From Gemmatimonadales bacterium (GTDB lineage Bacteria; Gemmatimonadota; Gemmatimonadetes; Gemmatimonadales; GWC2-71-9): 34,335 bases of DNA. The translations under genes and the position numbers were made by a program. The DNA is taken from NCBI GenBank assembly GCA_030699545.1, contig JAUYMC010000332.1, positions 1 through 34,335 on the forward strand, in the 5' to 3' direction. Below the pieces are notes generated by a model. The model ran no database searches, was not told where the DNA came from, and worked only from the letters and a program-made list of their open reading frames with translations. The stretch's first letter is position 1, and the number at the start of each line of letters is the position of its first letter. Below are positions 6,617 through 14,640 of this stretch, piece after piece.

Positions 6617-7813
6617 ATGAAAACCCAGGGTGCCAGCAAAGACGTCGTCTTTCTCTCCGGCGTACGCACGGGATTCGGCGCGTTTGGCGGATCCCTCAAA
6701 GACCTGTCGGCCATCGATCTCGGCGCCCACGCCGCGCGCCACGCGATGCAGCGCTCCGGCGTGCCGGCGGCCGATATCGGCCATGCGGTGTTCGGCAACG
6801 CGCTCCAGACCTCCGCCGACGCGATCTACATGGCGCGCCATGTGGGGCTGAAAGCCGGCCTCCCGATCGAAGTCCCCGCCGTGACGGTCAACCGCCTCTG
6901 CGGATCGGGGTTCGAAGCGATCACGCAGGGCGCCCAGCTGATCCTGCTGGGCGAAACCGATGCCGTGCTCGCGGGCGGTGCGGAATCGATGAGCCAGGCG
7001 CCGCACGTCGTGCGCGGCGCCCGCTGGGGCCTGCGCCTCGGCCCTGCCCCACTCGAAGACCTGCTGTGGGAATCGCTGAAGGACCCGCAATGCGGGCTCT
7101 CGATGGCGGAGACGGCGGAAAGCCTGGCCGAGCAGTACAAGCTCACGCGCAAAGAAGTGGATGAGGTGGCGGTGGCCTCGCAGCGGCGGGCGAAGCAGGC
7201 GTGGGATGCCTGCGCTTTCCAGGACGAAGTGATCTCCGTCCCGATCAAGGTGAAGGGGAAGGAAGTCGAGTTCCGCGCCGACGAGCACATGCGTCCGGAT
7301 ACGACGCTCGACATCCTGAGCGCGCTGAAACCGTATTTCAAGAAGGATGGGCTCGTGACGGCGGGCAACGCGTCGGGGATTGCGGACGGCGGCGCAGCGA
7401 CGGTGATCGCCAGCACCGAGTACGCGCAGGCCCACGGGCTGAAGCCGCTGGGCCGCCTCGTGGCGTGGGCGGTCGCGGGGGTGGAGCCGCGGCACATGGG
7501 CATCGGCCCCGCTCCGGCCGCGCGCAAGGTCCTCAAGAAAGCCAACATGTCCCTCGATCAGATGGACCTCGTGGAAGTGAACGAAGCGTTCGCCCCGCAG
7601 TATCTCGCGGTGGAGCGGGAGCTGGGCCTCGATCGGGAGCGGACGAACGCCTGCGGCGGCGCGATCGCCATCGGCCACCCGTTGGCCGCCAGCGGCACCC
7701 GCATCACGATCCACCTGCTCCACGCCCTGCGGCGCGGGAAGAAGCGGTTCGGGCTCGGCTCGGCCTGCATCGGCGGCGGCCAGGGCGCGGCCGTGATCGT
7801 CGAGGCCCTGTGA
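6617..7813 (+). CDS. Acetyl-CoA acetyltransferase (thiolase)
   Basis: This 398-residue thiolase has its three catalytic elements in place: nucleophile C95 in [12 protein letters not shown]354 in the GHPLAASG loop and C384 in CIGGGQGAA. Biosynthetic thiolases join two acetyl-CoA into acetoacetyl-CoA, and the degradative direction is also possible. GGAG at 6606-6609 lies 7 bases before the ATG. The gene begins the metabolic part of the window after the defence island. The slipin gene overlaps its stop by 4 bases (GTGA), and a 3-hydroxybutyryl-CoA dehydrogenase follows three genes later. The set fits acetoacetyl-CoA to 3-hydroxybutyryl-CoA metabolism, as in polyhydroxybutyrate or short-chain fatty acid turnover. 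Confidence 0.92.
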   Translation: MKTQGASKDVVFLSGVRTGFGAFGGSLKDLSAIDLGAHAARHAMQRSGVPAADIGHAVFGNALQTSADAIYMARHVGLKAGLPIEVPAVTVNRLCGSGFEAITQGAQLILLGETDAVLAGGAESMSQAPHVVRGARWGLRLGPAPLEDLLWESLKDPQCGLSMAETAESLAEQYKLTRKEVDEVAVASQRRAKQAWDACAFQDEVISVPIKVKGKEVEFRADEHMRPDTTLDILSALKPYFKKDGLVTAGNASGIADGGAATVIASTEYAQAHGLKPLGRLVAWAVAGVEPRHMGIGPAPAARKVLKKANMSLDQMDLVEVNEAFAPQYLAVERELGLDRERTNACGGAIAIGHPLAASGTRITIHLLHALRRGKKRFGLGSACIGGGQGAAVIVEAL

Positions 7814-8640
7814 GCGACATTCTCCTCGGCGCGATCTTCGGGATCGCGCTCTACCTGTTCGCGGGATTGCGCGTGCTGCGTGAATACGAGCGCGGCGTCT
7901 ACTTCCTGCTGGGGCATCTCCGGCCGACCAAGGGCCCGGGGCTCATTTTCCTGCCGCCGTTTCTCGCCAAGATGCAGAAGGTGTCGCTGCGCGTCATGGC
8001 GATGGACATTCCGCCCCAGGACGTCATCACGCGCGACAATATCTCGATCAAAGTCAACGCCGTGCTGTACATGCGCGTGAGGACGCCGGACAAGGCCGTC
8101 GTCGGCGTCGAGAACTATCTCTACGCCACGAGCCAGCTCGCTCAGACGACGCTGCGCTCGGTGCTCGGCGAGACGGAGATGGACGAGCTGCTCGCCAACC
8201 GCGACAAGATCAACGCGATCCTGAAGCAGATCATCGACGCGCGATCCGAAGACTGGGGCATCGAGGTCTCGGCGGTCGAAGTGAAGGACGTGGACTTGCC
8301 GCCGGAGATGAAGCGGGCGATGGCCCGTCAGGCGGAAGCCGAGCGGGAGCGGCGCGCGAAAGTCATCAACGCCGAAGGCGAGCTGCAGGCGTCGGAGAAG
8401 CTGGCGCAAGCGGCGCACATCATCGGCAAGGAGCCCGCCGCGATTCAGCTCCGCTATCTCCAGACCGTGAACGAGATCGCGTCCGAGAACAACTCGACGA
8501 CGATTTTCCCGATCCCCATCGATCTGTTCCGCGTCTTCGTGGAGAAGCTGGCGCCCGCGGCCCAGGCGCCCGCGTTACCCGAGAGCACGGGCGGCGAGCG
8601 GCTGCCGGCGCCGCGCGCCAAGGCCAAAGCGAAGCCATAG
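7810..8640 (+). CDS. Slipin / SPFH-domain membrane protein
   Basis: The 276-residue protein starts with GTG overlapping the thiolase stop. A single N-terminal membrane segment (about residues 3-21) precedes a stomatin-type SPFH domain, with the family phrases [44 protein letters not shown] and [19 protein letters not shown] charged helical region follows ([17 protein letters not shown]). The C-terminal 30 residues are proline- and lysine-rich. Slipins form membrane microdomain scaffolds and are often encoded next to a NfeD-type protein. Here the neighbour is instead an uncharacterised membrane protein directly adjoining the stop. Placement between two acyl-CoA enzymes is unusual, and no direct metabolic role is evident. 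Confidence 0.9.
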   Translation: MSDILLGAIFGIALYLFAGLRVLREYERGVYFLLGHLRPTKGPGLIFLPPFLAKMQKVSLRVMAMDIPPQDVITRDNISIKVNAVLYMRVRTPDKAVVGVENYLYATSQLAQTTLRSVLGETEMDELLANRDKINAILKQIIDARSEDWGIEVSAVEVKDVDLPPEMKRAMARQAEAERERRAKVINAEGELQASEKLAQAAHIIGKEPAAIQLRYLQTVNEIASENNSTTIFPIPIDLFRVFVEKLAPAAQAPALPESTGGERLPAPRAKAKAKP

Positions 8641-9483
8641 ATGGCCGGCGAGCTGATCAGCCGCGGAGCCCTGGAGCGGATCATTCAGCGGGCCGCCGAG
8701 CTGCAGGCGGGCGAGCGCGACATCGGCGAGGGACTGACCAACCAGGAAGTGCTCGCACTCGGCAAGGACGTCGGCATCCCCGAGCGCTATCTCCGCCAGG
8801 CCATGCTCGAGGAGCAGACGCGCACGGCCCCGGAGGAAGCCCCCCGGGGGACGTGGGCCTGGCTGACGGGGCCGCGCTCCATCGTGGCGCACCGCGTGGT
8901 GCCGGGCGAGCGGCCGGCTGTCGAGCGCGCGATCAATCGCTGGATGATCGACGAGGAATTGCTCCAGCCCAAACGCCACTATCCCGACCGTACGACGTGG
9001 GAGCCGAAGGGAGGCGCGTTTGCGTCCATCCAGCGCGCGCTCTCCGGCCGGCGCCGTTATTCGCTGGCGAGCGCCGGCGAAATCACGGCCCAGGTGGTCG
9101 AGCTCGAGCCGGGATTTTGTCTCGTGCGGCTGGAGGCGGACATCCGGCAGCAGCGGACGCAACGCATCACCGGTGGCATGGGCCTCGCCCTCACCGGGTG
9201 GGTCGTGACGGGTGCCCTCGCCCTGGTGGCCCCGCCGGTGGCGCTCGCGCAGATCCTCCTGGTCGTACCGGGCATCGGCATGACCGCGGGGGGCGCCTTG
9301 ATCGCGCGCAGCCACCGTGGACCAAGCGAGCGGCTGCAGGTCGCCCTCGAGCAGGTGCTCGACCGGCTGGAGCGCAACGAAATGCGGAGCGGCCAGCTAC
9401 TGCCGGACTCGCATCCCATCGTGCGGATCGCCGAAGAGGTTCGGAAAGTATTCGACAATCCGAAGCCGAAACCGAGAAGCTGA
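8641..9483 (+). CDS. Uncharacterised membrane protein, slipin neighbour
   Basis: The ATG directly follows the slipin stop. This 280-residue protein belongs to no family I can name. The N-terminal 60 residues look like a helical domain (LERIIQRAAELQA, LTNQEVLALGKDVGIPERYLRQAM), similar in feel to a short regulatory or shocT-like segment. A mixed sheet region follows to about residue 175. Two adjacent membrane helices then occur at roughly 178-200 and 203-225 (LALTGWVVTGALALVA and IGMTAGGALIA), before a helical C-terminus. The fused arrangement with the slipin suggests that it is a membrane partner taking the place NfeD normally has. That role is inferred only from position. Confidence 0.75.
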   Translation: MAGELISRGALERIIQRAAELQAGERDIGEGLTNQEVLALGKDVGIPERYLRQAMLEEQTRTAPEEAPRGTWAWLTGPRSIVAHRVVPGERPAVERAINRWMIDEELLQPKRHYPDRTTWEPKGGAFASIQRALSGRRRYSLASAGEITAQVVELEPGFCLVRLEADIRQQRTQRITGGMGLALTGWVVTGALALVAPPVALAQILLVVPGIGMTAGGALIARSHRGPSERLQVALEQVLDRLERNEMRSGQLLPDSHPIVRIAEEVRKVFDNPKPKPRS

Positions 9484-9490
9484 GGAGCGC

Positions 9491-10378
9491 ATGGCGGACA
9501 TCAAACGGGTCGGGGTGCTGGGGTGCGGGCTGATGGGCAGCGGCATCGCGCAGGTCGCGGCCGCCGCCGGGTATGAGACCACCGTGCGCGACGTCACCAA
9601 GGAGCTGCTCGACCGCGGCCGCGCCGGGATCGAGAAATCCCTCGCCCGCCTCGTCGAGAAGAACAAGATCCAGGCGCCCGCGCGCGACGCCGCGCTGCAA
9701 CGGCTGACGTTCACGACCAGCGTCGCCGACCTGAAAGGCGCCGACATCGTCATCGAGGCGATCACCGAAGATCTCGACCTCAAGAACATGCTGTTCAAGG
9801 AGCTGGACGGGCTGTGCGGCGCGGGGACGATCTTCGCCTCCAATACGTCCAGCCTCACGATCGCCGAGATGGCGGCCGCCACCAAGCGCGCCGACCGCTT
9901 TGTGGGACTGCATTTCTTCAATCCGGTGCCGTTGATGGGATTAGTCGAAGTGGTGCGGACCGTGACGACGTCGGCGGAGACGTTCAAGCGGGCGTACGCC
10001 TTTGCGGCCTCGCTCGGCAAGGAGCCCGTCGCCGCCAAGGACAACTCGGGGTTCATCGTCAACCTGCTGCTCGTCCCCTATCTGCTCGATGCCATCCGCG
10101 CGGTGGAGCGGGGCGTGGGGAGCGTGCCGGATATCGACAAGGCGATGCAGCTCGGCTGCGGCCATCCGATGGGGCCGCTGACGCTGCTCGACTTCGTCGG
10201 TCTCGACACGACGTATCACATCGCCGAGATCATGTTCAAGGAGTACCGCGAGCAGCGCTATGCGCCGCCGCCGCTGCTCAAGCGGATGGTGCTGGCGGGG
10301 ATGTACGGGAAGAAGAGCGGGAAAGGCTTCTACGACTACTCGGCGCAACCTCCCATCGTGAACAACCTGGGACTCTGA
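9491..10378 (+). CDS. 3-hydroxybutyryl-CoA (3-hydroxyacyl-CoA) dehydrogenase
   Basis: From ATG 9491 the protein has 295 residues, the usual length for a stand-alone short-chain enzyme. GAGGAG at 9482-9487 is a good ribosome site, so longer in-frame starts are rejected. The N-terminus has the Rossmann dinucleotide motif GCGLMGSGIAQVAA (11-24), followed by FASNTSSL and HFFNPVPLM with catalytic H141. The C-terminal domain contains GCGHPMGPLTLLDFVGLDT and the GKKSGKGFYDY ending of the family. It oxidises or reduces the 3-hydroxy group of acyl-CoA with NAD(P). It pairs logically with the thiolase encoded upstream. Confidence 0.93.
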   Translation: MADIKRVGVLGCGLMGSGIAQVAAAAGYETTVRDVTKELLDRGRAGIEKSLARLVEKNKIQAPARDAALQRLTFTTSVADLKGADIVIEAITEDLDLKNMLFKELDGLCGAGTIFASNTSSLTIAEMAAATKRADRFVGLHFFNPVPLMGLVEVVRTVTTSAETFKRAYAFAASLGKEPVAAKDNSGFIVNLLLVPYLLDAIRAVERGVGSVPDIDKAMQLGCGHPMGPLTLLDFVGLDTTYHIAEIMFKEYREQRYAPPPLLKRMVLAGMYGKKSGKGFYDYSAQPPIVNNLGL

Positions 10379-10380
10379 CC

Positions 10381-10938
10381 ATGCTCGGCTACGACGCGCC
10401 CCGCTGGCACGCGCTCCTGAACGACCTTCCCGCCGCCTTGCTGCTCGTCGCGGTGCTGTTCGATCTCAGCGCGGCCGCCTGGAAACGCGAATCGCTCCGC
10501 TGGGCCGGCATCTGGACGTTGTGGGCGGGAGTCATCGGCGGGTGGGCGGCCGTGATCAGCGGCAAGCTGGCCGAAGAGGCGATCGATCACGGCGAGGCGA
10601 TTCACGCGATCATGGAGCGGCACGAGCAGATGGCGCTCTTGACGATGATCCTCTTCACCGTGATCCTCGGTTGGAAGATGCTGCGCCGTTTCGCGATGCC
10701 GGCGCAGGAGGAGGCGATCACCCGCTTCCTCGGCGTTGTCGGGGTGGTGGGCCTGATCTGGGTGGGCAGCCTGGGGGGGAAGCTTGTCTTCGAGAACGCG
10801 GCGGGGATTCCCAACGAGCGGCTGAAGGCGGAGCTGATCAATCGCGGCGTCCTGACGTCGGACACGACGGCGCCCGCGGACACGTCCAAGGCCGGCGGGC
10901 ATCAGCACGCGCCGGACACGCCACCGCATGAACACTGA
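10381..10938 (+). CDS. DUF2231-like membrane protein
   Basis: This 185-residue protein begins two bases after the dehydrogenase stop. It opens with a RWHALLNDLPAALLLVAVLFD segment typical of DUF2231 proteins, where a histidine in the first membrane helix is conserved. Four hydrophobic helices are visible (about 12-32, 42-60, 80-98 and 115-135). A soluble tail is rich in histidine (HQHAPDTPPHEH at the end), which might bind metal. The function of the family is unknown. It sits last in the acyl-CoA operon, and its end overlaps a possible upstream start of the next gene. Confidence 0.75.
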   Translation: MLGYDAPRWHALLNDLPAALLLVAVLFDLSAAAWKRESLRWAGIWTLWAGVIGGWAAVISGKLAEEAIDHGEAIHAIMERHEQMALLTMILFTVILGWKMLRRFAMPAQEEAITRFLGVVGVVGLIWVGSLGGKLVFENAAGIPNERLKAELINRGVLTSDTTAPADTSKAGGHQHAPDTPPHEH

Positions 10939-11012
10939 CGGCCGGATAGCCGGACGGTCAGACGGTCGACTGATGTCATGTCAGGCCGTCAGGGCGTCAG
11001 GCCGTCTGGCCG
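10937..11012. repeat. Tandem 8-base repeats (TCAGGCCG x4) with an inverted related block
   Basis: From 10981 to 11012 there are four octamers: TCAGGCCG, TCAGGGCG, TCAGGCCG, TCTGGCCG. Just upstream, 10951-10970 holds related octamers in the opposite orientation (CGGACGGT, CAGACGGT). The block lies across the start region and signal peptide of a lipoprotein gene. Because 8 is not a multiple of 3, any change in copy number shifts that gene's frame. Confidence 0.85.
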
Positions 11013-11413
11013 TCGTGCTGTTGGTTGCGTGCACACCAGCGACGACGCGTCCTCCGTTCACGCCGTTCCCCGAGAGCCTCCGCGCCATCCTCAACGCGCC
11101 ACCGGCGCGGGTCGTCGAGGAGGCGCGTGCGTGGCTGGTCGCGGACAGCGTCGCCGTGCGGTTCGCGAGCCCGCGCGATGCGTTCCTGGAGACCGCCGAG
11201 CTGGCCGGCGCGGTGACGCTGCGGGTCTGGGCGGATCCGGATGTGCCCGGCAAGGCGCGGGTGGCGATCGAGACGGTCTACCGCCCCATGGACGATCCCT
11301 CGCGAGAGGCGCGGGACCTCGAGCGCGCGGTGCCCGCCGGCTCGGATGGACAACGGCTGGCCGACCGGTTGATGGCGGCGTTGGTGGAGAAGTTTGGCAT
11401 GACGAGGTACTGA
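10973..11413 (+). CDS. Small lipoprotein of unknown function
   Basis: From ATG 10973 the protein has 146 residues; ATG 10928 in the same frame would add 15 residues read from repeat DNA. The N-terminus ends in a lipobox, LVAC, with C20 as the lipidated cysteine, so the product should be a membrane-anchored lipoprotein. The mature part has no recognisable domain. It contains a beta-rich middle (AVTLRVWADPDVPGKARVAIETVYRP) and a C-terminal helix. The whole signal peptide is encoded by octamer repeats. The gene converges on the DUF116 gene, with the two stop codons one base apart. Confidence 0.65.
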   Translation: MSCQAVRASGRLAVVLLVACTPATTRPPFTPFPESLRAILNAPPARVVEEARAWLVADSVAVRFASPRDAFLETAELAGAVTLRVWADPDVPGKARVAIETVYRPMDDPSREARDLERAVPAGSDGQRLADRLMAALVEKFGMTRY

Positions 11414-11414
11414 G

Positions 11415-12233
11415 TTACTGCCGCGACGATCCGTTTCCGATCCACTCCTTGACCCACTGCTCCATCTGATTCAGATCGATCCCGGCGTCCCGGCACGGGC
11501 CGTTGGGGAGCTGCATCGTCAGGCCCAACACGGGAAGCTTGCCGGCCACGTCGCGCAGGCCGGTCATCATATCCCGCTCGCACGCGACGGCGACGACGGC
11601 GCGGGGCCGGCGCTCGCGGATGACGCGGCGGGCGAGCTGGCCGCGCGTCGCCACGAAGACGGGCACTTCATAGCGGCCCGCGATCTCCAGCACGCCGTCC
11701 AGCGCCTGCTTGGACAAGCAGCGCGGGATCAGCACGAGCAGCTCGCCTTTCCCCACCACCCGCCCGCGTCGCAGCGCCAGGGAGTTGTAAATGTCGATCG
11801 CGGCATGCTCCACCCAGTCGCGCCGGCCGAACGCCCGCGCGATGAGCGACGTGTAGTTCATCAGCTGGAGGTAGGGACCCCGTTCGAGCAGGCGCTCGGG
11901 GAGCAGGTTGCGCTTTCCATAGAAGGAGCCCGCCACCAGCGCCAGGTAAAGCGCCTTGAGCCCGGCGGCCACGGCAAGCACGACCCAGAGCACGCCGGGG
12001 AGGGGTGCCCAGAGGGCGCCCAGCCGGGGACCGACCAGATAAAGGAGAAGGGCCACCGCGGCCGTAGCCACGGCCAGCGTCAGGGCGGCGAACCGGAAGA
12101 ACAGCCCTGGCCGGGCGGAGAAGTCGCCTCCGCCGGGCAGCGGCCGGCCATTCCACTCGTCCCACTCGTGGCCGAGGCGGCGGTCCACCTCGATGTGGAT
12201 GAGCTGGGCGCGGGGAGAAGAGACGTCTGGCAT
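11415..12233 (-). CDS. DUF116-family membrane protein
   Basis: ATG 12233 gives 272 residues. The much longer open frame upstream is antisense to the FAD oxidase and is rejected. Two or three membrane helices (about residues 44-66 and 78-101) follow a polar N-terminus. The cytoplasmic part has the DUF116 hallmarks: PRCLS (C172), ACERDMMTG (C218) and NGPC (C247), spaced like a metal or cofactor site. The biochemical role of DUF116 is not established. The gene is divergent from the FAD oxidase gene, with only 48 bases between the starts. No promoter can be picked out with confidence there. Confidence 0.82.
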   Translation of the reverse strand: MPDVSSPRAQLIHIEVDRRLGHEWDEWNGRPLPGGGDFSARPGLFFRFAALTLAVATAAVALLLYLVGPRLGALWAPLPGVLWVVLAVAAGLKALYLALVAGSFYGKRNLLPERLLERGPYLQLMNYTSLIARAFGRRDWVEHAAIDIYNSLALRRGRVVGKGELLVLIPRCLSKQALDGVLEIAGRYEVPVFVATRGQLARRVIRERRPRAVVAVACERDMMTGLRDVAGKLPVLGLTMQLPNGPCRDAGIDLNQMEQWVKEWIGNGSSRQ

Positions 12234-12281
12234 GGGGAAACGAAGCTTCACGTAGTGCCCACCCGGTGTCAAGTTTCCGGC

Positions 12282-13841
12282 GTGCCAGCAGTTCCGCCGT
12301 TGCAGTCCGACTCGCGCGTGCGCGCGGCGTACGCCGAGGGCGCCGGGATCTACCGCATCGTGCCGCAGGCCGTCGCGCTTCCCACCGATCTGGAAGACCT
12401 TCGCGCGCTCGTGGGGCGGGCCGCCGCCGCGCGCACACCGCTGATCCCGCGGGGTGCGGGGAGCGGGATGACCGGAGGCAACGTCGGGGCCGGGACGATT
12501 GTGGACCTGAGCGGAGGCGGGGGGTTCAAGGAGCTGACCGTGGACCCGCAGCGGCGGTTGGCCCGCGCCGGCGCCTCCGTCACCGCGCAGGCCATCAACG
12601 ACGCCGCGCGACCGTACGGCTTGCGCTTGCCGCCTGACCCGTCGTCGAGCGGCTTCGCCACGAGCGGCGGCATGGTCGCGACCAACGCCGCGGGGCCCCG
12701 CTCGGTGCGCTACGGATCCGTGCGACGCTGGGTGGAGGCTGTCGAGATCGTGGCTGCGGATGGCGAGGTTCGAATCGTTCGGCGGGGAATGGGGAATGGG
12801 GACCAATTCTCGTTGACGGCCGACAGCCGCCGGCTGATCGCGCAGCGCTTTCCCAAGACCCCGAAGAGCTCCAGCGGCTACGCCCTCGACCGCTTCGCCG
12901 CATCGGGTGACGAGCTCGATCTCCTCATCGGCTCGGAGGGGACGCTGGCGATCGTGACCGCCGTCGACTGGCGGCTCGATCCGATCCCCCCGCACGTGGC
13001 GGGGGCGGCGCTGGGGTTCGCCGATCTCGCCGCGCTGGGCGAGGCCGTGCCCTTCTTGCTGTCGCTCGACCCCTCCGCGGTGGAGCTGCTCGATCGCACG
13101 CTGCTCCAGCTGATTCCCGACGCTCCCGACGTCGCCGGCCTGCTGCTGGTCGAGTTCGAGCGCGAGACGGCGGCGGCGGCCCGGGGCGCCGTCGGCGACG
13201 CGGCGCGCGGCCTCAAGGAGACCCTCGCCTTCGTGGAGACGGCGATCGATCGCGCCGGCCTCGAGCGGCTGTGGGAGGTACGGCGGCTCGCGTCGCCCGC
13301 GCTCGCCCGGCTGCCCGAGACGCGCCGGTCGCTGCAGATCATCGAGGATGGCTGCGTGCCGCTCGCCGCGCTGGGTGCGTACGTGGCGGGTGTCCGGGCA
13401 AGCGCTGACCGCCAGGGCGTACCCGTCGCGATCTTCGGCCACGCGGGCGACGGACACGTCCACGTGAACGCGCTTCCCGATCTCTCCGGCCCCGGGTGGC
13501 TCGGTGCGCTGCAGCGATTGTACGCCGAGGTGTGCGACCTGCTCGTTCGGCTGGGCGGAGTCCCGGCGGGCGAGCATGGCATCGGGCGGCTGCGCGCCGG
13601 GATCCTCGAGCGGTTTTACGGACCGGAGATCATGGCGTTGTTCGTCGACGTGAAACGGGCCTACGACCCGCTGTCGATCCTCAACCCGGGTGTTATCATT
13701 CCCGCGGCCGATTGGGCGCCGCTGGCTCACCTGAAGGTTGGTGAGGGCGCCGCGGCGATTCCCGATGACATTGCCGCCCGTCTGCGCGAGGTGGAACGCA
13801 CCGCCGGATGGGCGATCCCCAAACCCGAGCTCGCCCGCTGA
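12282..13841 (+). CDS. FAD-linked oxidase, GlcD/D-lactate dehydrogenase type
   Basis: GTG 12282 gives a 519-residue protein; the open frame runs much further upstream but there overlaps the DUF116 gene antisense. The FAD-binding PCMH domain shows PRGAGSGMTGG (57-67), a SSSGFATSGGMVATNAAG loop (121-138) and GSEGTLAIVT (217-226). The C-terminal oxidase domain has GHAGDGHVHVN and GEHGIG, followed by DPLSILNPG. Relatives oxidise D-2-hydroxy acids such as glycolate and D-lactate. The exact substrate cannot be assigned, and no GlcE or GlcF partner is present. A small 7-base repeat (GGGGAAT) at 12784-12801 encodes an unusual Gly-rich loop. The thyX ATG overlaps its stop by one base. Confidence 0.88.
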   Translation: MPAVPPLQSDSRVRAAYAEGAGIYRIVPQAVALPTDLEDLRALVGRAAAARTPLIPRGAGSGMTGGNVGAGTIVDLSGGGGFKELTVDPQRRLARAGASVTAQAINDAARPYGLRLPPDPSSSGFATSGGMVATNAAGPRSVRYGSVRRWVEAVEIVAADGEVRIVRRGMGNGDQFSLTADSRRLIAQRFPKTPKSSSGYALDRFAASGDELDLLIGSEGTLAIVTAVDWRLDPIPPHVAGAALGFADLAALGEAVPFLLSLDPSAVELLDRTLLQLIPDAPDVAGLLLVEFERETAAAARGAVGDAARGLKETLAFVETAIDRAGLERLWEVRRLASPALARLPETRRSLQIIEDGCVPLAALGAYVAGVRASADRQGVPVAIFGHAGDGHVHVNALPDLSGPGWLGALQRLYAEVCDLLVRLGGVPAGEHGIGRLRAGILERFYGPEIMALFVDVKRAYDPLSILNPGVIIPAADWAPLAHLKVGEGAAAIPDDIAARLREVERTAGWAIPKPELAR

Positions 13842-14593
13842 TGGAGATTTTCCGCGCGCCCCGCGTCTCGCTGCTCGCCCGTCCGCAGTTCGTCGAGCCC
13901 GAGCATCTCCCGGTGCAGTGGCAGGGTGAGGCGAGCGACGGCGAGCGGCTCGCCGAGTACGCGGGGCGGCTCTGCTACATGAGCCAGCACAATCCCATCC
14001 ACCGCACGACGGCGGAGTATCTCGAGAATATCAAGAAGCAGGGACACGGCTCGGTGCTGGAGCACGCGGTCTACGTGCTGCTCATCGAGGGGATCTCGCG
14101 CTCCTGCTCGCACGAGCTGGTGCGGCACCGTGCCGGCTTTGGGTACTCGCAGATCTCGCAGCGCTACGTCGACGAGTCGCACGCGGCGTTCGTCCTGCCG
14201 CCCGCGACGGCGGGCGACGCGGCGCTCGAGGCCGAATGGCGGCGCCAGGTCACGGAGGCGCAGGCGGCGTACGTGCGCGCCGTCGAGGGACTGATGCGGC
14301 GCTACGAGTGGGTGACCGACAAGGTGCACCGCCGGAAGATGGCGCGCGAAGCGGCGCGCAGCGTGTTGCCCAACGCGACCGAAGTGAAGATCGTCGTCTC
14401 CGGCAACGCGCGCGCGTGGCGCACGATGCTGGAGCTGCGGTGCGGCGAGGGCGCGGAGCTCGAGATTCGCCGGATGGCGATCGCGGTGTTGCGGCTGTTG
14501 CAGCGCGAAGCCGGCGCGCTGTTTTCCGATTTCGAGATTTCCGTCGCCGACGACCGGCAGGAAGCGGCGCGCGTGACCTACCACAAAGTCTGA
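13841..14593 (+). CDS. thyX: Flavin-dependent thymidylate synthase
   Basis: This 250-residue protein makes dTMP from dUMP, using FAD and methylenetetrahydrofolate. The signature region reads HELVRHRAGFGYSQISQRY. The RHR triad and the following serine are present, but the spacing is RHR-x8-S, one residue longer than the canonical RHR-x7-S. Other family features are GHGSVLEHAVY upstream and the AREAARSVLPNATEVK helix with NARAWRTMLELR near the C-terminus. The ATG overlaps the FAD oxidase stop by one base. ThyX replaces ThyA in many bacteria and lowers the need for dihydrofolate reductase. Confidence 0.94.
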   Translation: MEIFRAPRVSLLARPQFVEPEHLPVQWQGEASDGERLAEYAGRLCYMSQHNPIHRTTAEYLENIKKQGHGSVLEHAVYVLLIEGISRSCSHELVRHRAGFGYSQISQRYVDESHAAFVLPPATAGDAALEAEWRRQVTEAQAAYVRAVEGLMRRYEWVTDKVHRRKMAREAARSVLPNATEVKIVVSGNARAWRTMLELRCGEGAELEIRRMAIAVLRLLQREAGALFSDFEISVADDRQEAARVTYHKV

Positions 14594-14603
14594 CGCGCAC
14601 CTA

Positions 14604-14632
14604 TTGCGCATCGTGAAGGCGTATCCTATTCT
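14604..14632 (+). promoter_or_regulatory. Candidate promoter of the ATP-grasp/GNAT/KamA operon
   Basis: TTGCGC (14604-14609) and TATTCT (14627-14632) are 17 bases apart. The start ATG at 14641 is 8 bases after the -10 box and has no Shine-Dalgarno sequence, so the message may be leaderless. Confidence 0.4.
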
Positions 14633-14640
14633 CAGACCCA

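Noticed and set aside
7201-7809. Upstream extension of the slipin frame
   Set aside because: It overlaps the thiolase in another frame and reads as arginine-rich noise. GTG 7810 fits the operon overlap.
11415-13730. 771-codon minus-strand frame
   Set aside because: Only its last 272 codons (DUF116 protein) are real. The rest is antisense to the FAD oxidase.
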